Positions 26,821 through 34,836 of a stretch of DNA of 64,000 nucleotides are shown piece by piece. Positions within the stretch are counted from its first letter, which is position 1; the number at the start of each line of letters is the position of its first letter. The notes below the pieces were generated by a model. It was not told where the DNA came from. It searched no databases and saw only the letters and a program-made list of their open reading frames with translations. The DNA is taken from the NCBI RefSeq assembly GCF_026790145.1, contig NZ_JALAMS010000003.1:1-64000 (forward strand). Direction: 5' to 3'. The translations under genes and the position numbers were made by a program. The DNA comes from Bacillus_I endophytica_A (GTDB lineage: Bacteria > Bacillota > Bacilli > Bacillales > Bacillaceae_H).

Positions 26821-26941
26821 TATCGTATAAACATATTGTGAACACTTTTTGACATAAGGATTATTTAATGTAAAAGTTTGCGTCGGGTGTCTCATCTAGA
26901 TAAAATATAAGATAGTGTAGTTTAAAAAGTGAGGTGAAGTT

Positions 26942-27877
26942 GTGAATAAAGCACGGACATTAACTGAAGGAGCAATGAACTTAGCAATTTTTATTGTTCT
27001 GCTTCTCATTACAATTTACGTTCCAGCTCTTGGTGTTTTGGCTGCTTTTACCCTTTCTATCCCTTTTATTATATATACAGTTCGTCATGGGCTTAAAAAT
27101 GGGATTTTTATGGTAATTATAGCGATTCCTATAACATTGCTTCTTGGTACATATGTATTATTACCTTTTGCATTTATGTTCGGAATTAGTGGGGTTGTAA
27201 TGGGACATCTTTTTTCAAAAACGAAATTAGCATATGTGGTTCTCTTAGGAGGAACAGTTTCCTTTGCTTTAACATTGCTTTTGCAGGTTGTAGTAGCTAG
27301 TGTTTTCCTTAACGTTGATTTACAAGGAGTTTTTCAGCAATCTGTAAACGACTCAATACAGAGGTCAGAAGAGATTATGAAATCGGTTGGGCAAGCCCCT
27401 GTAGAAGAAGAAATTGAACTCATTCGAGAGAACATGCGGATGATGACATATCTTATCCCAACATTACTTGTTGGGGCTGGTGTAATATTAGCATTTATTA
27501 CTCAGCTTTTCTCAGTACCAGTATTGAAACGCTTAGGGCACAAACCAGTTTCATTTCCACCATTACGTGATTTACGTTTACCTAAGTCTCTTCTTTGGTA
27601 CTACCTTATCACTTTAGTATGCTCCCTTATCCCACTTGATGAAGGATCATTTGGGTATATAGCAGTGATTAACTTACTTATGGTACTTCAGTGGCTTATG
27701 TTTCTTCAAGGTGTATCGTTTCTTTTCTATTACTTTCATAGCAAAGGAAGATCAAAAGCAATCCCTGTTGTTATTACGATAATTGCTTTAGTTATTCCAC
27801 CTGCTGGAACAGTATTACGTATTGTTGGAATTGTAGATTTAGGGTTTAACCTCAGAAAGAACAATTCTGAATCTTAA
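26942..27877 (+). CDS. yybS: YybS, DUF2232 membrane protein
   Basis: A 311-aa protein with about eight membrane segments, belonging to the DUF2232 family encoded between rpsR and gdpP throughout Bacillus. It begins MNKARTLTEGAMNLAIFIVLLL with a GTG start after GAGGTGAAG. A soluble loop containing VEEEIELIRENM sits mid-protein. The function is unknown; the family resembles small-molecule transporter membrane components. Confidence 0.88.
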   Translation: MNKARTLTEGAMNLAIFIVLLLITIYVPALGVLAAFTLSIPFIIYTVRHGLKNGIFMVIIAIPITLLLGTYVLLPFAFMFGISGVVMGHLFSKTKLAYVVLLGGTVSFALTLLLQVVVASVFLNVDLQGVFQQSVNDSIQRSEEIMKSVGQAPVEEEIELIRENMRMMTYLIPTLLVGAGVILAFITQLFSVPVLKRLGHKPVSFPPLRDLRLPKSLLWYYLITLVCSLIPLDEGSFGYIAVINLLMVLQWLMFLQGVSFLFYYFHSKGRSKAIPVVITIIALVIPPAGTVLRIVGIVDLGFNLRKNNSES

Positions 27878-27966
27878 CCTAGAATAGAGCATATTCTTTC
27901 AAACAAGAAGGCATTTTTGCGTGTATAATAGAATAAATAAGTAGTTTAAATAGGGAGTTGAAATGT

Positions 27967-29940
27967 ATGCCTATCTTTCAAAAAAAGCATATCATTCGTC
28001 TTCCTTTTTACCTTTTATATAGTTTTGCTTTGATTATAACAGCAATCATTACGTATGAAAATTGGTATGTAGGGGCTGCGGGATTTGCTGTTCTTCTTGG
28101 CATGTTGTATCTCTATATAAAAATGGAACGAATGATCATGACAGAGTTAGAAGCCTACATTTCCACACTTTCGCATCGTGTGAAGAAAGTAGGAACAGAA
28201 GCTTTAATGGAAATGCCTATTGGGATTATGCTTTTCAATGATGATTATCAAATTGAGTGGACTAATTCTTTTCTAGCTTCATGTTTTGCTGAAGAAACGT
28301 TAGTAGGGAGATCGCTTTATGATGTATTAGACAGCATTGTGCCGCTAATTAAACAAGAAGTAGAATCTGAAGTTGTTACAATTTATGATCGCCGGTATAA
28401 AGTTATCATTAAAAGAGATGAACGTTTAGTTTATTTCTTTGATGTAACAGAACAGGCTACGATTGAGAAGCTATATGAAGAAGAAAAAACAGTTTTTGGC
28501 ATCATTTTTCTTGATAACTATGATGACTTGACTCAAAGCATGGATGATCAAGTGAAAAGTAATTTAAATAATCAGGTAACATCGATCATTAATCGGTGGG
28601 CAAATGAACAAGGCATTCTTATCAAGAGAACTTCTTCTGAGCGCTTTGCTGCCATTTTGAATGAACGTATTCTCTCTCAATTAGAACGAGACAAATTCTC
28701 TATTCTAGATCATGTAAGGGAAGAAACTTCTAAGCAAAATATTTCTCTAACTTTAAGTATTGGACTTGGGATTGGCTCTTCATCATTGCCGGAGTTAGGA
28801 ACACTGGCTCAGTCGAGCCTTGACTTAGCATTAGGGCGTGGTGGTGACCAAGTAGCAATTAAGCTTCCAAGTGGAAAAGTAAAATTCTACGGTGGGAAAA
28901 CAAACCCTATGGAGAAGCGAACTCGAGTAAGAGCACGCGTTATCTCCCATGCGTTAAAGGAGCTTATCACAGAGAGTGAAAATGTGATTATTATGGGACA
29001 CAAGTATCCAGATATGGATGCCATTGGAGCTGCCATTGGAATCTTAAAGGTAGCAGCTGTGAACAATAAAAAAGGCTATATTGTGCTTGATCAAGAAAGA
29101 ACAGACTCTAGTGTACAAAAACTATTAAGCGAGATTAAAAAAGACGAGAATTTGTGGCCGCATTTTGTTTCACCAGAAGAGGCACTTAATATGGCTCAGG
29201 ATCAATCGCTCCTTGTTGTTGTGGATACCCACAAGCCATCTCTTGTTATCGAAGAACGTTTGCTTAATAAAATAGATAGTGTTGTCGTTATTGACCACCA
29301 TCGAAGAGGAGAAGACTTCGTTAAAAACCCCCTTCTTGTATATATGGAACCATATGCTTCTTCAACAGCTGAGCTTGTAACAGAGCTCTTAGAATATCAA
29401 CCAAAGCGTTTTAGTATTAATATGCTCGAAGCTACAGCATTGCTTGCAGGGATTATTGTAGATACGAAAAGCTTTACGCTTCGTACAGGATCTCGAACAT
29501 TTGATGCAGCCTCTTTCTTACGTTCACAAGGTGCAGATACTGTGCTTGTGCAGAAGTTTTTAAAGGAAGATATGGATCACTATGTTAGGCGGGCAAAGAT
29601 TATCGAAAAAACTTGTATATATAAAGCAGGGATTGCTATCTCAAAAGCCCCAGAGAACGTTGCTTTTAGTCCGGTTCTTATTGCTCAAGCAGCAGATACA
29701 TTGCTTTCAATTGACGGTGTTGTCGCCTCTTTTGTTATTGCTAAGCGTGAAGACGACCAAGTTGGAATTAGTGCTCGTTCATTAGGAAATGTGAATGTTC
29801 AAGTCGTTATGGAAGGTCTACAAGGAGGCGGACATTTGACAAATGCCGCTACACAGTTGCAAAATATCAATATCGATGAAGCTGAAAATAGATTAAAAGA
29901 AGTCATTGATGAGTACTTGGAAGGAGGAACACAATCATGA
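27967..29940 (+). CDS. gdpP: Cyclic-di-AMP phosphodiesterase GdpP
   Basis: Hydrolyses c-di-AMP to pApA and so affects potassium/osmotic balance and cell-wall stress. The product is 657 aa (B. subtilis 659). Two N-terminal membrane segments (about 10-55) are followed by a PAS-like haem-binding domain and a degenerate GGDEF domain. The DHH domain has MGHKYPDMDAIGAA and DHHRRGEDF, and the DHHA1 region ends GGGHLTNAA. The ATG nine bases after AGGGAG was chosen over a TTG. The stop overlaps the rplI start in ATGA. Confidence 0.96.
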   Translation: MPIFQKKHIIRLPFYLLYSFALIITAIITYENWYVGAAGFAVLLGMLYLYIKMERMIMTELEAYISTLSHRVKKVGTEALMEMPIGIMLFNDDYQIEWTNSFLASCFAEETLVGRSLYDVLDSIVPLIKQEVESEVVTIYDRRYKVIIKRDERLVYFFDVTEQATIEKLYEEEKTVFGIIFLDNYDDLTQSMDDQVKSNLNNQVTSIINRWANEQGILIKRTSSERFAAILNERILSQLERDKFSILDHVREETSKQNISLTLSIGLGIGSSSLPELGTLAQSSLDLALGRGGDQVAIKLPSGKVKFYGGKTNPMEKRTRVRARVISHALKELITESENVIIMGHKYPDMDAIGAAIGILKVAAVNNKKGYIVLDQERTDSSVQKLLSEIKKDENLWPHFVSPEEALNMAQDQSLLVVVDTHKPSLVIEERLLNKIDSVVVIDHHRRGEDFVKNPLLVYMEPYASSTAELVTELLEYQPKRFSINMLEATALLAGIIVDTKSFTLRTGSRTFDAASFLRSQGADTVLVQKFLKEDMDHYVRRAKIIEKTCIYKAGIAISKAPENVAFSPVLIAQAADTLLSIDGVVASFVIAKREDDQVGISARSLGNVNVQVVMEGLQGGGHLTNAATQLQNINIDEAENRLKEVIDEYLEGGTQS

Positions 29941-30383
29941 AGGTAATCTTTTTAAAAGATGTAAAAGGTAAAGGTAAAAAAGGAGAAACAAAAAACGTAG
30001 CTGATGGCTATGCACATAACTTTCTATTAAAACAAGGTTTAGCTGTTGAAGCAACAAACAGCAATGTTAAACAACTTGATGCTCAAAAGAAAAAACAAAA
30101 AGAGCTTGAAGCAGAGGAGCTAAAAGAAAGCCAAGAGCTTAAAAAGACACTTGAGGCTTTAACGGTTGAGCTAACAGCTAAATCTGGTGAAGGTGGCCGT
30201 TTATTTGGATCTGTTACAAGTAAGCAGATTGCTGAGGAATTAAAGAAAAAGCATAATATCAAAGTAGACAAACGTAAAATTGAACTTGATGATGCTATTC
30301 GTGCTTTAGGCTATACAAACGTTCCTGTTAAGCTTCATCCTGAAGTGACAGCAACGGTAAAAGTACATGTTACAGAAGCTTAA
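29937..30383 (+). CDS. rplI: 50S ribosomal protein L9
   Basis: A 148-aa protein: an N-terminal rRNA-binding domain MKVIFLKDVKGKGKKGETKNVADGYAHNFL, a long lysine- and glutamate-rich connecting helix (about 45-75) and a C-terminal domain. Its ATG overlaps the gdpP stop, so translation is coupled, as in B. subtilis. Confidence 0.96.
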   Translation: MKVIFLKDVKGKGKKGETKNVADGYAHNFLLKQGLAVEATNSNVKQLDAQKKKQKELEAEELKESQELKKTLEALTVELTAKSGEGGRLFGSVTSKQIAEELKKKHNIKVDKRKIELDDAIRALGYTNVPVKLHPEVTATVKVHVTEA

Positions 30384-30402
30384 TGATAACTATAGAGATG
30401 AA

Positions 30403-30434
30403 GATAATAGACAGCATGAAGGCTGTCTATTATC
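30403..30434 (+). other. Strong hairpin between rplI and dnaC
   Basis: Perfect 13-bp arms GATAATAGACAGC and GCTGTCTATTATC around a six-base loop, with no T run behind it. It lies 45 bp before the dnaC start. It is not a standard intrinsic terminator; it may set mRNA processing or stability between the two genes. Confidence 0.6.
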
Positions 30435-30478
30435 ATTCATAGCGAATAAAAATAATGGAAATGAAGGGGCAAATAACT

Positions 30479-31849
30479 ATGAGTGATTTGTTTGCAGATC
30501 GTATTCCGCCCCAGAATATTGAAGCAGAACAAGCAGTGCTTGGGGCAATCTTTTTAGAGCCATCTGCATTAACAATGGCTTCTGAGATTTTGATTCCAGA
30601 AGATTTTTATAGAGCTGCACATCAGCGTATTTTCAACTGCATGCTTACACTAGCAGATCAAGGGGAACCTGTTGACCTTGTCACTGTAACGTCTGAGCTT
30701 GCTGATCAAAAGACGCTTGAAGAAGTAGGGGGCGTATCTTACTTAAGTGATGTAGCAGAATCAGTACCAACAGCAGCAAATATTGAATACTATGCCAAAA
30801 TAGTAGAAGAAAAATCCATTTTGCGTCGTCTTATTCGTACTTCAACAACAATTGCCTCTGATAGTTATACAAGAGAGGATGATGTTGAGGCGCTTTTACA
30901 TGATGCTGAAAAAAGTATCTTAGAAGTAGCTCAGCGTAAAAATACAGGAGCTTTTCAAAGCATTGGTGATGTTTTAGTTGAAACATATGACAATATTGAA
31001 GAGCTTCAAAATCGAAAGGGAGATATTACAGGTATCCCGACAGGTTTTACTGAGCTAGACCGAATGACCGCAGGATTTCAGCGGAATGACCTCATTATTG
31101 TTGCTGCTCGTCCTTCTGTAGGGAAAACTGCTTTCGCCTTAAATATTGCACAAAACGTAGCTACCCGAACAGATGAGAATGTAGCTATTTTCAGTCTTGA
31201 GATGGGTGCTCAGCAGCTTGTTATGCGTATGCTATGTGCAGAAGGAAACATTGATGCTCAAAATATGAGAACTGGGGATCTCACTCAAGAGGACTGGAGC
31301 AAATTGACGATGGCAATGGGTTCTCTTTCAAATGCAGGGATTTATATTGATGATACTCCTGGGATACGGGTAGGAGATATTAGAGCAAAATGTCGACGTT
31401 TAAAACAAGAGAATGGCCTTGGGATGATCTTAATTGACTATTTACAGCTTATCCAAGGTAGTGGACGCCATAAAGGTGAAAACCGTCAGCAGGAAGTTTC
31501 CGAGATTTCACGTGCCTTAAAAGGGTTAGCACGTGAGTTGGAAGTCCCTGTAATTGCGCTCTCACAGCTTTCTCGTGGAGTTGAACAAAGACAAGATAAG
31601 CGTCCGATGATGTCTGATATTCGTGAATCAGGGAGTATTGAGCAGGATGCTGATATTGTAGCTTTCTTATATCGTGATGATTATTATGATAAAGAAACAG
31701 AAAATCAAAACATTATTGAGATTATTATTGCAAAGCAGCGTAATGGTCCTGTTGGAACTGTTCAGCTTGCTTTCGTAAAAGAATATAATAAATTCGTAAA
31801 CCTTGAGCGGCGTTTTGATGATGCAAGTGCACCTCCGCCAGCTTCGTAG
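30479..31849 (+). CDS. dnaC: Replicative DNA helicase DnaC (DnaB type)
   Basis: The hexameric helicase unwinding DNA at the fork, named dnaC in Bacillus and dnaB in E. coli. The product is 456 aa. The N-terminal primase-interacting domain starts MSDLFADRIPPQNIEAEQAVLG. The RecA-like C-terminal domain has Walker A ARPSVGKTAF, followed by SLEMGAQQL, LIDYLQLI and the DnaB4-type GENRQQEVSEISRALK. There is no intein. The ATG is preceded by GAAGGGG. Confidence 0.97.
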   Translation: MSDLFADRIPPQNIEAEQAVLGAIFLEPSALTMASEILIPEDFYRAAHQRIFNCMLTLADQGEPVDLVTVTSELADQKTLEEVGGVSYLSDVAESVPTAANIEYYAKIVEEKSILRRLIRTSTTIASDSYTREDDVEALLHDAEKSILEVAQRKNTGAFQSIGDVLVETYDNIEELQNRKGDITGIPTGFTELDRMTAGFQRNDLIIVAARPSVGKTAFALNIAQNVATRTDENVAIFSLEMGAQQLVMRMLCAEGNIDAQNMRTGDLTQEDWSKLTMAMGSLSNAGIYIDDTPGIRVGDIRAKCRRLKQENGLGMILIDYLQLIQGSGRHKGENRQQEVSEISRALKGLARELEVPVIALSQLSRGVEQRQDKRPMMSDIRESGSIEQDADIVAFLYRDDYYDKETENQNIIEIIIAKQRNGPVGTVQLAFVKEYNKFVNLERRFDDASAPPPAS

Positions 31850-31880
31850 AAACCTCTTCATAATTGATGAAGAGGTTTTT
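31850..31880 (+). terminator. dnaC terminator
   Basis: CCTCTTCAT / ATGAAGAGG with a five-base loop, followed by T6. Confidence 0.88.
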
Positions 31881-31907
31881 TACTTTTGTAGAATAAGAAA
31901 ACGCTTT

Positions 31908-31951
31908 TTAGGCGAACATATTTGGAAAAGAAATATTAATTGTTCGTGTTT
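31908..31951. promoter_or_regulatory. Candidate PurR operator of purA
   Basis: Two inverted half-boxes, GCGAAC (31912-31917) and GTTCGT (31942-31947), lie in AT-rich surroundings. As 13-mers they are about 18 bp apart, close to the 16-17 bp of Bacillus PurBoxes, which carry CCGAAC cores. They sit directly upstream of the purA promoter, as in B. subtilis purA. Confidence 0.5.
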
Positions 31952-31953
31952 TG

Positions 31954-31982
31954 TTGACTTGCAAATCTTAAATTGGTACACT
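31954..31982 (+). promoter_or_regulatory. purA promoter
   Basis: TTGACT (31954-31959), a 17-bp spacer and TACACT (31977-31982), 55 bp before purA and adjacent to the PurBox pair. Confidence 0.7.
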
Positions 31983-32037
31983 TAGAACGTTCAATAAGGA
32001 AATAGACTTCTAATTGTAAAGGCGGAGGTGCGATCAT

Positions 32038-33330
32038 ATGTCTTCTGTAGTAGTTGTTGGTACACAGTGGGGAGACGAAGGAAAAGGTAAAATTACTGAC
32101 TTCCTTTCAGAAAATGCTGAGGTAATTGCTCGTTATCAAGGTGGAAATAATGCAGGACATACAATTAAATTCAATGGTGAAACATATAAACTACATTTAA
32201 TTCCTTCAGGAATTTTTTATAGTGATAAGATTTGTGTTATTGGCAATGGAATGGTTGTAGATCCAAAAGCACTTATCACAGAACTTAAGTATTTACACGA
32301 TCGTAATGTAACAACAGACAATTTACGTATTAGTAACCGTGCGCACGTTATTCTTCCATACCACATCAAATTAGATGAAGTAGAAGAAGAGCGCAAAGGA
32401 GCAAACAAGATCGGAACAACGAAAAAAGGAATTGGCCCAGCATACATGGACAAAGCTGCCCGAGTTGGAATCCGAATTGCAGATCTTTTAGATCGTGAAT
32501 CATTCGAAGAAAAATTAAAACAGAATCTAAAAGAGAAAAACCGTCTTCTTGAAAGAATGTACGAAGTAGAAGGCTTCAAAATTGAAGATATTCTAGATGA
32601 GTATTATGAATATGGTCAACAGTTTGCAAAATATGTTTGTGATACATCTGTTGTTTTGAATGATTCTCTTGATGAAGGTCGTCGTGTTCTATTTGAAGGA
32701 GCACAAGGCGTTATGCTAGACATTGACCAAGGAACATATCCATTTGTTACATCTTCAAATCCTGTGGCAGGTGGCGTAACAATTGGTTCTGGTGTTGGTC
32801 CAAGTAAAATCAAGCACGTTGTTGGAGTAGCAAAAGCTTATACAACACGCGTTGGTGACGGTCCTTTCCCAACAGAGTTAGATAATGAAATTGGTCAACA
32901 AATCCGTGAAGTTGGACGTGAATATGGTACAACAACAGGTCGTCCCCGCCGCGTTGGTTGGTTTGATAGCGTTGTTGTTCGTCATGCTCGTCGTGTTAGC
33001 GGGATTACAGACCTATCTCTTAACTCTATTGATGTATTAACAGGCCTTGAAACAGTGAAAATCTGTGTTGCATATCGCTATAGAGGGGAAGTTATTGAAG
33101 AATTCCCAGCAAGCTTAAAAGCATTAGCAGAATGCGAACCTGTTTATGAAGAAATGCCTGGCTGGACTGAAGATATCACAGGTGTGAAATCTTTAAGCGA
33201 GCTCCCTGAAAATGCCCGTCATTATATTGAACGTGTGTCACAACTTACAGGAATTCCGCTATCAGTCTTTTCAGTCGGTCCTGATCGTACACAAACAAAC
33301 GTTATTCGCAGCGTATATGGTCCAAGATAA
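32038..33330 (+). CDS. purA: Adenylosuccinate synthetase
   Basis: Converts IMP, aspartate and GTP to adenylosuccinate, the first committed step to AMP. The product is 430 aa. The P-loop GDEGKGK is at 12-18 with QGGNNAGHT after it. Later motifs are GTTKKGIGPAY, GAQGVMLDIDQGTYPFVTSSN and TTTGRPRRVGW. The ATG follows GGAGGTG. Its own promoter and likely PurR operator lie upstream and a terminator closes it. Confidence 0.98.
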   Translation: MSSVVVVGTQWGDEGKGKITDFLSENAEVIARYQGGNNAGHTIKFNGETYKLHLIPSGIFYSDKICVIGNGMVVDPKALITELKYLHDRNVTTDNLRISNRAHVILPYHIKLDEVEEERKGANKIGTTKKGIGPAYMDKAARVGIRIADLLDRESFEEKLKQNLKEKNRLLERMYEVEGFKIEDILDEYYEYGQQFAKYVCDTSVVLNDSLDEGRRVLFEGAQGVMLDIDQGTYPFVTSSNPVAGGVTIGSGVGPSKIKHVVGVAKAYTTRVGDGPFPTELDNEIGQQIREVGREYGTTTGRPRRVGWFDSVVVRHARRVSGITDLSLNSIDVLTGLETVKICVAYRYRGEVIEEFPASLKALAECEPVYEEMPGWTEDITGVKSLSELPENARHYIERVSQLTGIPLSVFSVGPDRTQTNVIRSVYGPR

Positions 33331-33334
33331 AGGG

Positions 33335-33367
33335 AAAAGCCTGCAAATTGCAGGCTTTTTTTCTTTT
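33335..33367 (+). terminator. purA terminator
   Basis: AAAAGCCTGC / GCAGGCTTTT with a five-base loop and a long T run. Confidence 0.9.
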
Positions 33368-33471
33368 TTTAAAACTTTTTTCAAAAAAAGTGAATAAATT
33401 TCTGAAATACTATTGCTTTATGTTTAAAATGATGATAATATAATCAATGTCGCTAAGATATTAATCAATGT

Positions 33472-33543
33472 GGCCCGTTGGTCAAGCGGTTAAGACACCG
33501 CCCTTTCACGGCGGTAACACGGGTTCGAATCCCGTACGGGTCA
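33472..33543 (+). tRNA. tRNA-Glu (UUC)
   Basis: A 72-nt cloverleaf. Acceptor arms GGCCCGT / ACGGGTC, anticodon loop CCTTTCACG with anticodon TTC, and T arm with GGTTCGAATCC. CCA is not encoded. It is essentially the Bacillus tRNA-Glu sequence. First of three clustered tRNAs. Confidence 0.97.
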
Positions 33544-33572
33544 TCTTTATAATACATACTTTAACACGGTTT

Positions 33573-33648
33573 GGTCCCGTGGTGTAGCGGTTAACATGCC
33601 TGCCTGTCACGCAGGAGATCGCGGGTTCGATTCCCGTCGGGACCGCCA
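33573..33648 (+). tRNA. tRNA-Asp (GUC)
   Basis: A 76-nt cloverleaf including an encoded CCA. Acceptor arms GGTCCCG / CGGGACC, anticodon loop CCTGTCACG with anticodon GTC, and T arm GGTTCGATTCC. Confidence 0.97.
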
Positions 33649-33649
33649 T

Positions 33650-33722
33650 GGCTCAGTAGCTCAGTTGGTAGAGCAATGGACTGAAAATCCATGTGTCGGC
33701 GGTTCGATTCCGTCCTGAGCCA
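33650..33722 (+). tRNA. tRNA-Phe (GAA)
   Basis: A 73-nt cloverleaf starting two bases after tRNA-Asp ends. Acceptor arms GGCTCAG / CTGAGCC, anticodon loop ACTGAAAAT with anticodon GAA. CCA is not encoded. Confidence 0.97.
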
Positions 33723-33727
33723 CTTCT

Positions 33728-33756
33728 AAAACACGACAAATATTGTCGTGTTTTTT
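33728..33756 (+). terminator. tRNA cluster terminator
   Basis: AAAACACGACAA / TTGTCGTGTTTT arms with a three-base loop and T run, six bases after tRNA-Phe. Confidence 0.9.
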
Positions 33757-33938
33757 GTATGGAAAAAAGACTTTTCACATATGACAAAAGTAATACAAAT
33801 GAATTACAAATTTTCCTTTATCAGTGATATCTTTTTTAAGGTATGATACATTAATAAAGTTGGAAAAAATGCCTTTTTATATTTTAAGCAACTAAATTTC
33901 TATTTTTAGAAAGAGAAAGATGTAAAGGGCATCCAGGG

Positions 33939-34011
33939 TTGACTTTTCATGATATATACAATAAAGATAAATATAGAAAAATAAAAGCCTCTAGCTCTGT
34001 CTAGAGGCTTT
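33939..34011 (+). promoter_or_regulatory. walRK promoter and leader hairpin
   Basis: TTGACT (33939-33944) is followed 17 bp later by TAAAGA, a weak -10 box. Downstream at 33985-34011 an 11-bp perfect stem AAAGCCTCTAG / CTAGAGGCTTT with a six-base loop lies in the likely leader, without a good T run. A TATAAT at 34073-34078 lacks a -35 partner. The rest of 33757-34129 shows nothing else clear. Confidence 0.45.
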
Positions 34012-34129
34012 CCTGTAGTGGAAATGAGCAATATAGACCAAACTATATTAGAATGTTAAAGTGTGTATGCAGTATAATAAAGGTACGATGTATTCGTATG
34101 ATTTTATGCAATTAAAGGAGCCGGATAAA

Positions 34130-34831
34130 ATGGATAAACGTATTCTAGTCGTTGATGACGAGAAACCAATCGCGGATATTTTAAAATTTAACCTACAAAA
34201 AGAAGGATATGAAGTTCACTGCGCTTACGATGGAGTAGAAGCATTAGAAAAAGTAGAAGAAGTGCAGCCAGAACTTGTTTTATTAGATATTATGCTTCCT
34301 CAAAAAGATGGGATGGAAGTCTGCCGAGAAATTCGCAAAAAATATGAAATGCCTATTATTATGCTAACAGCTAAAGATTCAGAAATCGATAAAGTATTAG
34401 GACTTGAGCTAGGAGCAGATGACTATGTCACCAAACCATTTAGCACAAGGGAATTAATTGCTCGGGTAAAAGCAAATCTGCGTCGTCATCAAGCAGTAGC
34501 TTCTGAAGCAGGACAACAAAATGAAATTCAGATTGGCTCTTTAGTAATCCATCCTGATGCGTATATTGTATCTAAACGTGGAGAGCTTATTGAACTAACT
34601 CATCGTGAGTTTGAGCTCCTACATTACTTAGCTAAACATATTGGACAAGTTATGACTCGTGAACATTTATTACAAACAGTATGGGGTTATGACTACTTTG
34701 GAGACGTACGTACTGTTGACGTAACAGTTCGCCGTTTACGTGAAAAAATTGAAGATAACCCAAGTCATCCGACTTGGATTGTAACACGAAGAGGTGTGGG
34801 GTACTATCTCCGTAATCCAGAGCAGGAGTAG
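34130..34831 (+). CDS. walR: Response regulator WalR (YycF)
   Basis: An essential OmpR-family regulator of autolysins and cell-wall metabolism. The product is 233 aa. The receiver domain carries the phosphoacceptor Asp53 in LVLLDIMLPQKDG and the conserved Lys in YVTKPF. The C-terminal winged helix contains LTHREFELLHYLAKH and VTVRRLREKIE. The start is the ATG after AAGGAG; the frame extends 23 codons further upstream without a ribosome binding site. First gene of walRKHIJ-htrA. Confidence 0.97.
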   Translation: MDKRILVVDDEKPIADILKFNLQKEGYEVHCAYDGVEALEKVEEVQPELVLLDIMLPQKDGMEVCREIRKKYEMPIIMLTAKDSEIDKVLGLELGADDYVTKPFSTRELIARVKANLRRHQAVASEAGQQNEIQIGSLVIHPDAYIVSKRGELIELTHREFELLHYLAKHIGQVMTREHLLQTVWGYDYFGDVRTVDVTVRRLREKIEDNPSHPTWIVTRRGVGYYLRNPEQE

Positions 34832-34836
34832 TAGAA

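Noticed and set aside
34073..34078. TATAAT as the main walR promoter
   Set aside because: No -35 box at 16-18 bp and no extended TGn; kept only as a remark.
34061..34129. N-terminal extension of WalR
   Set aside because: The 23 extra codons precede the ribosome binding site AAGGAG and are absent from the family.
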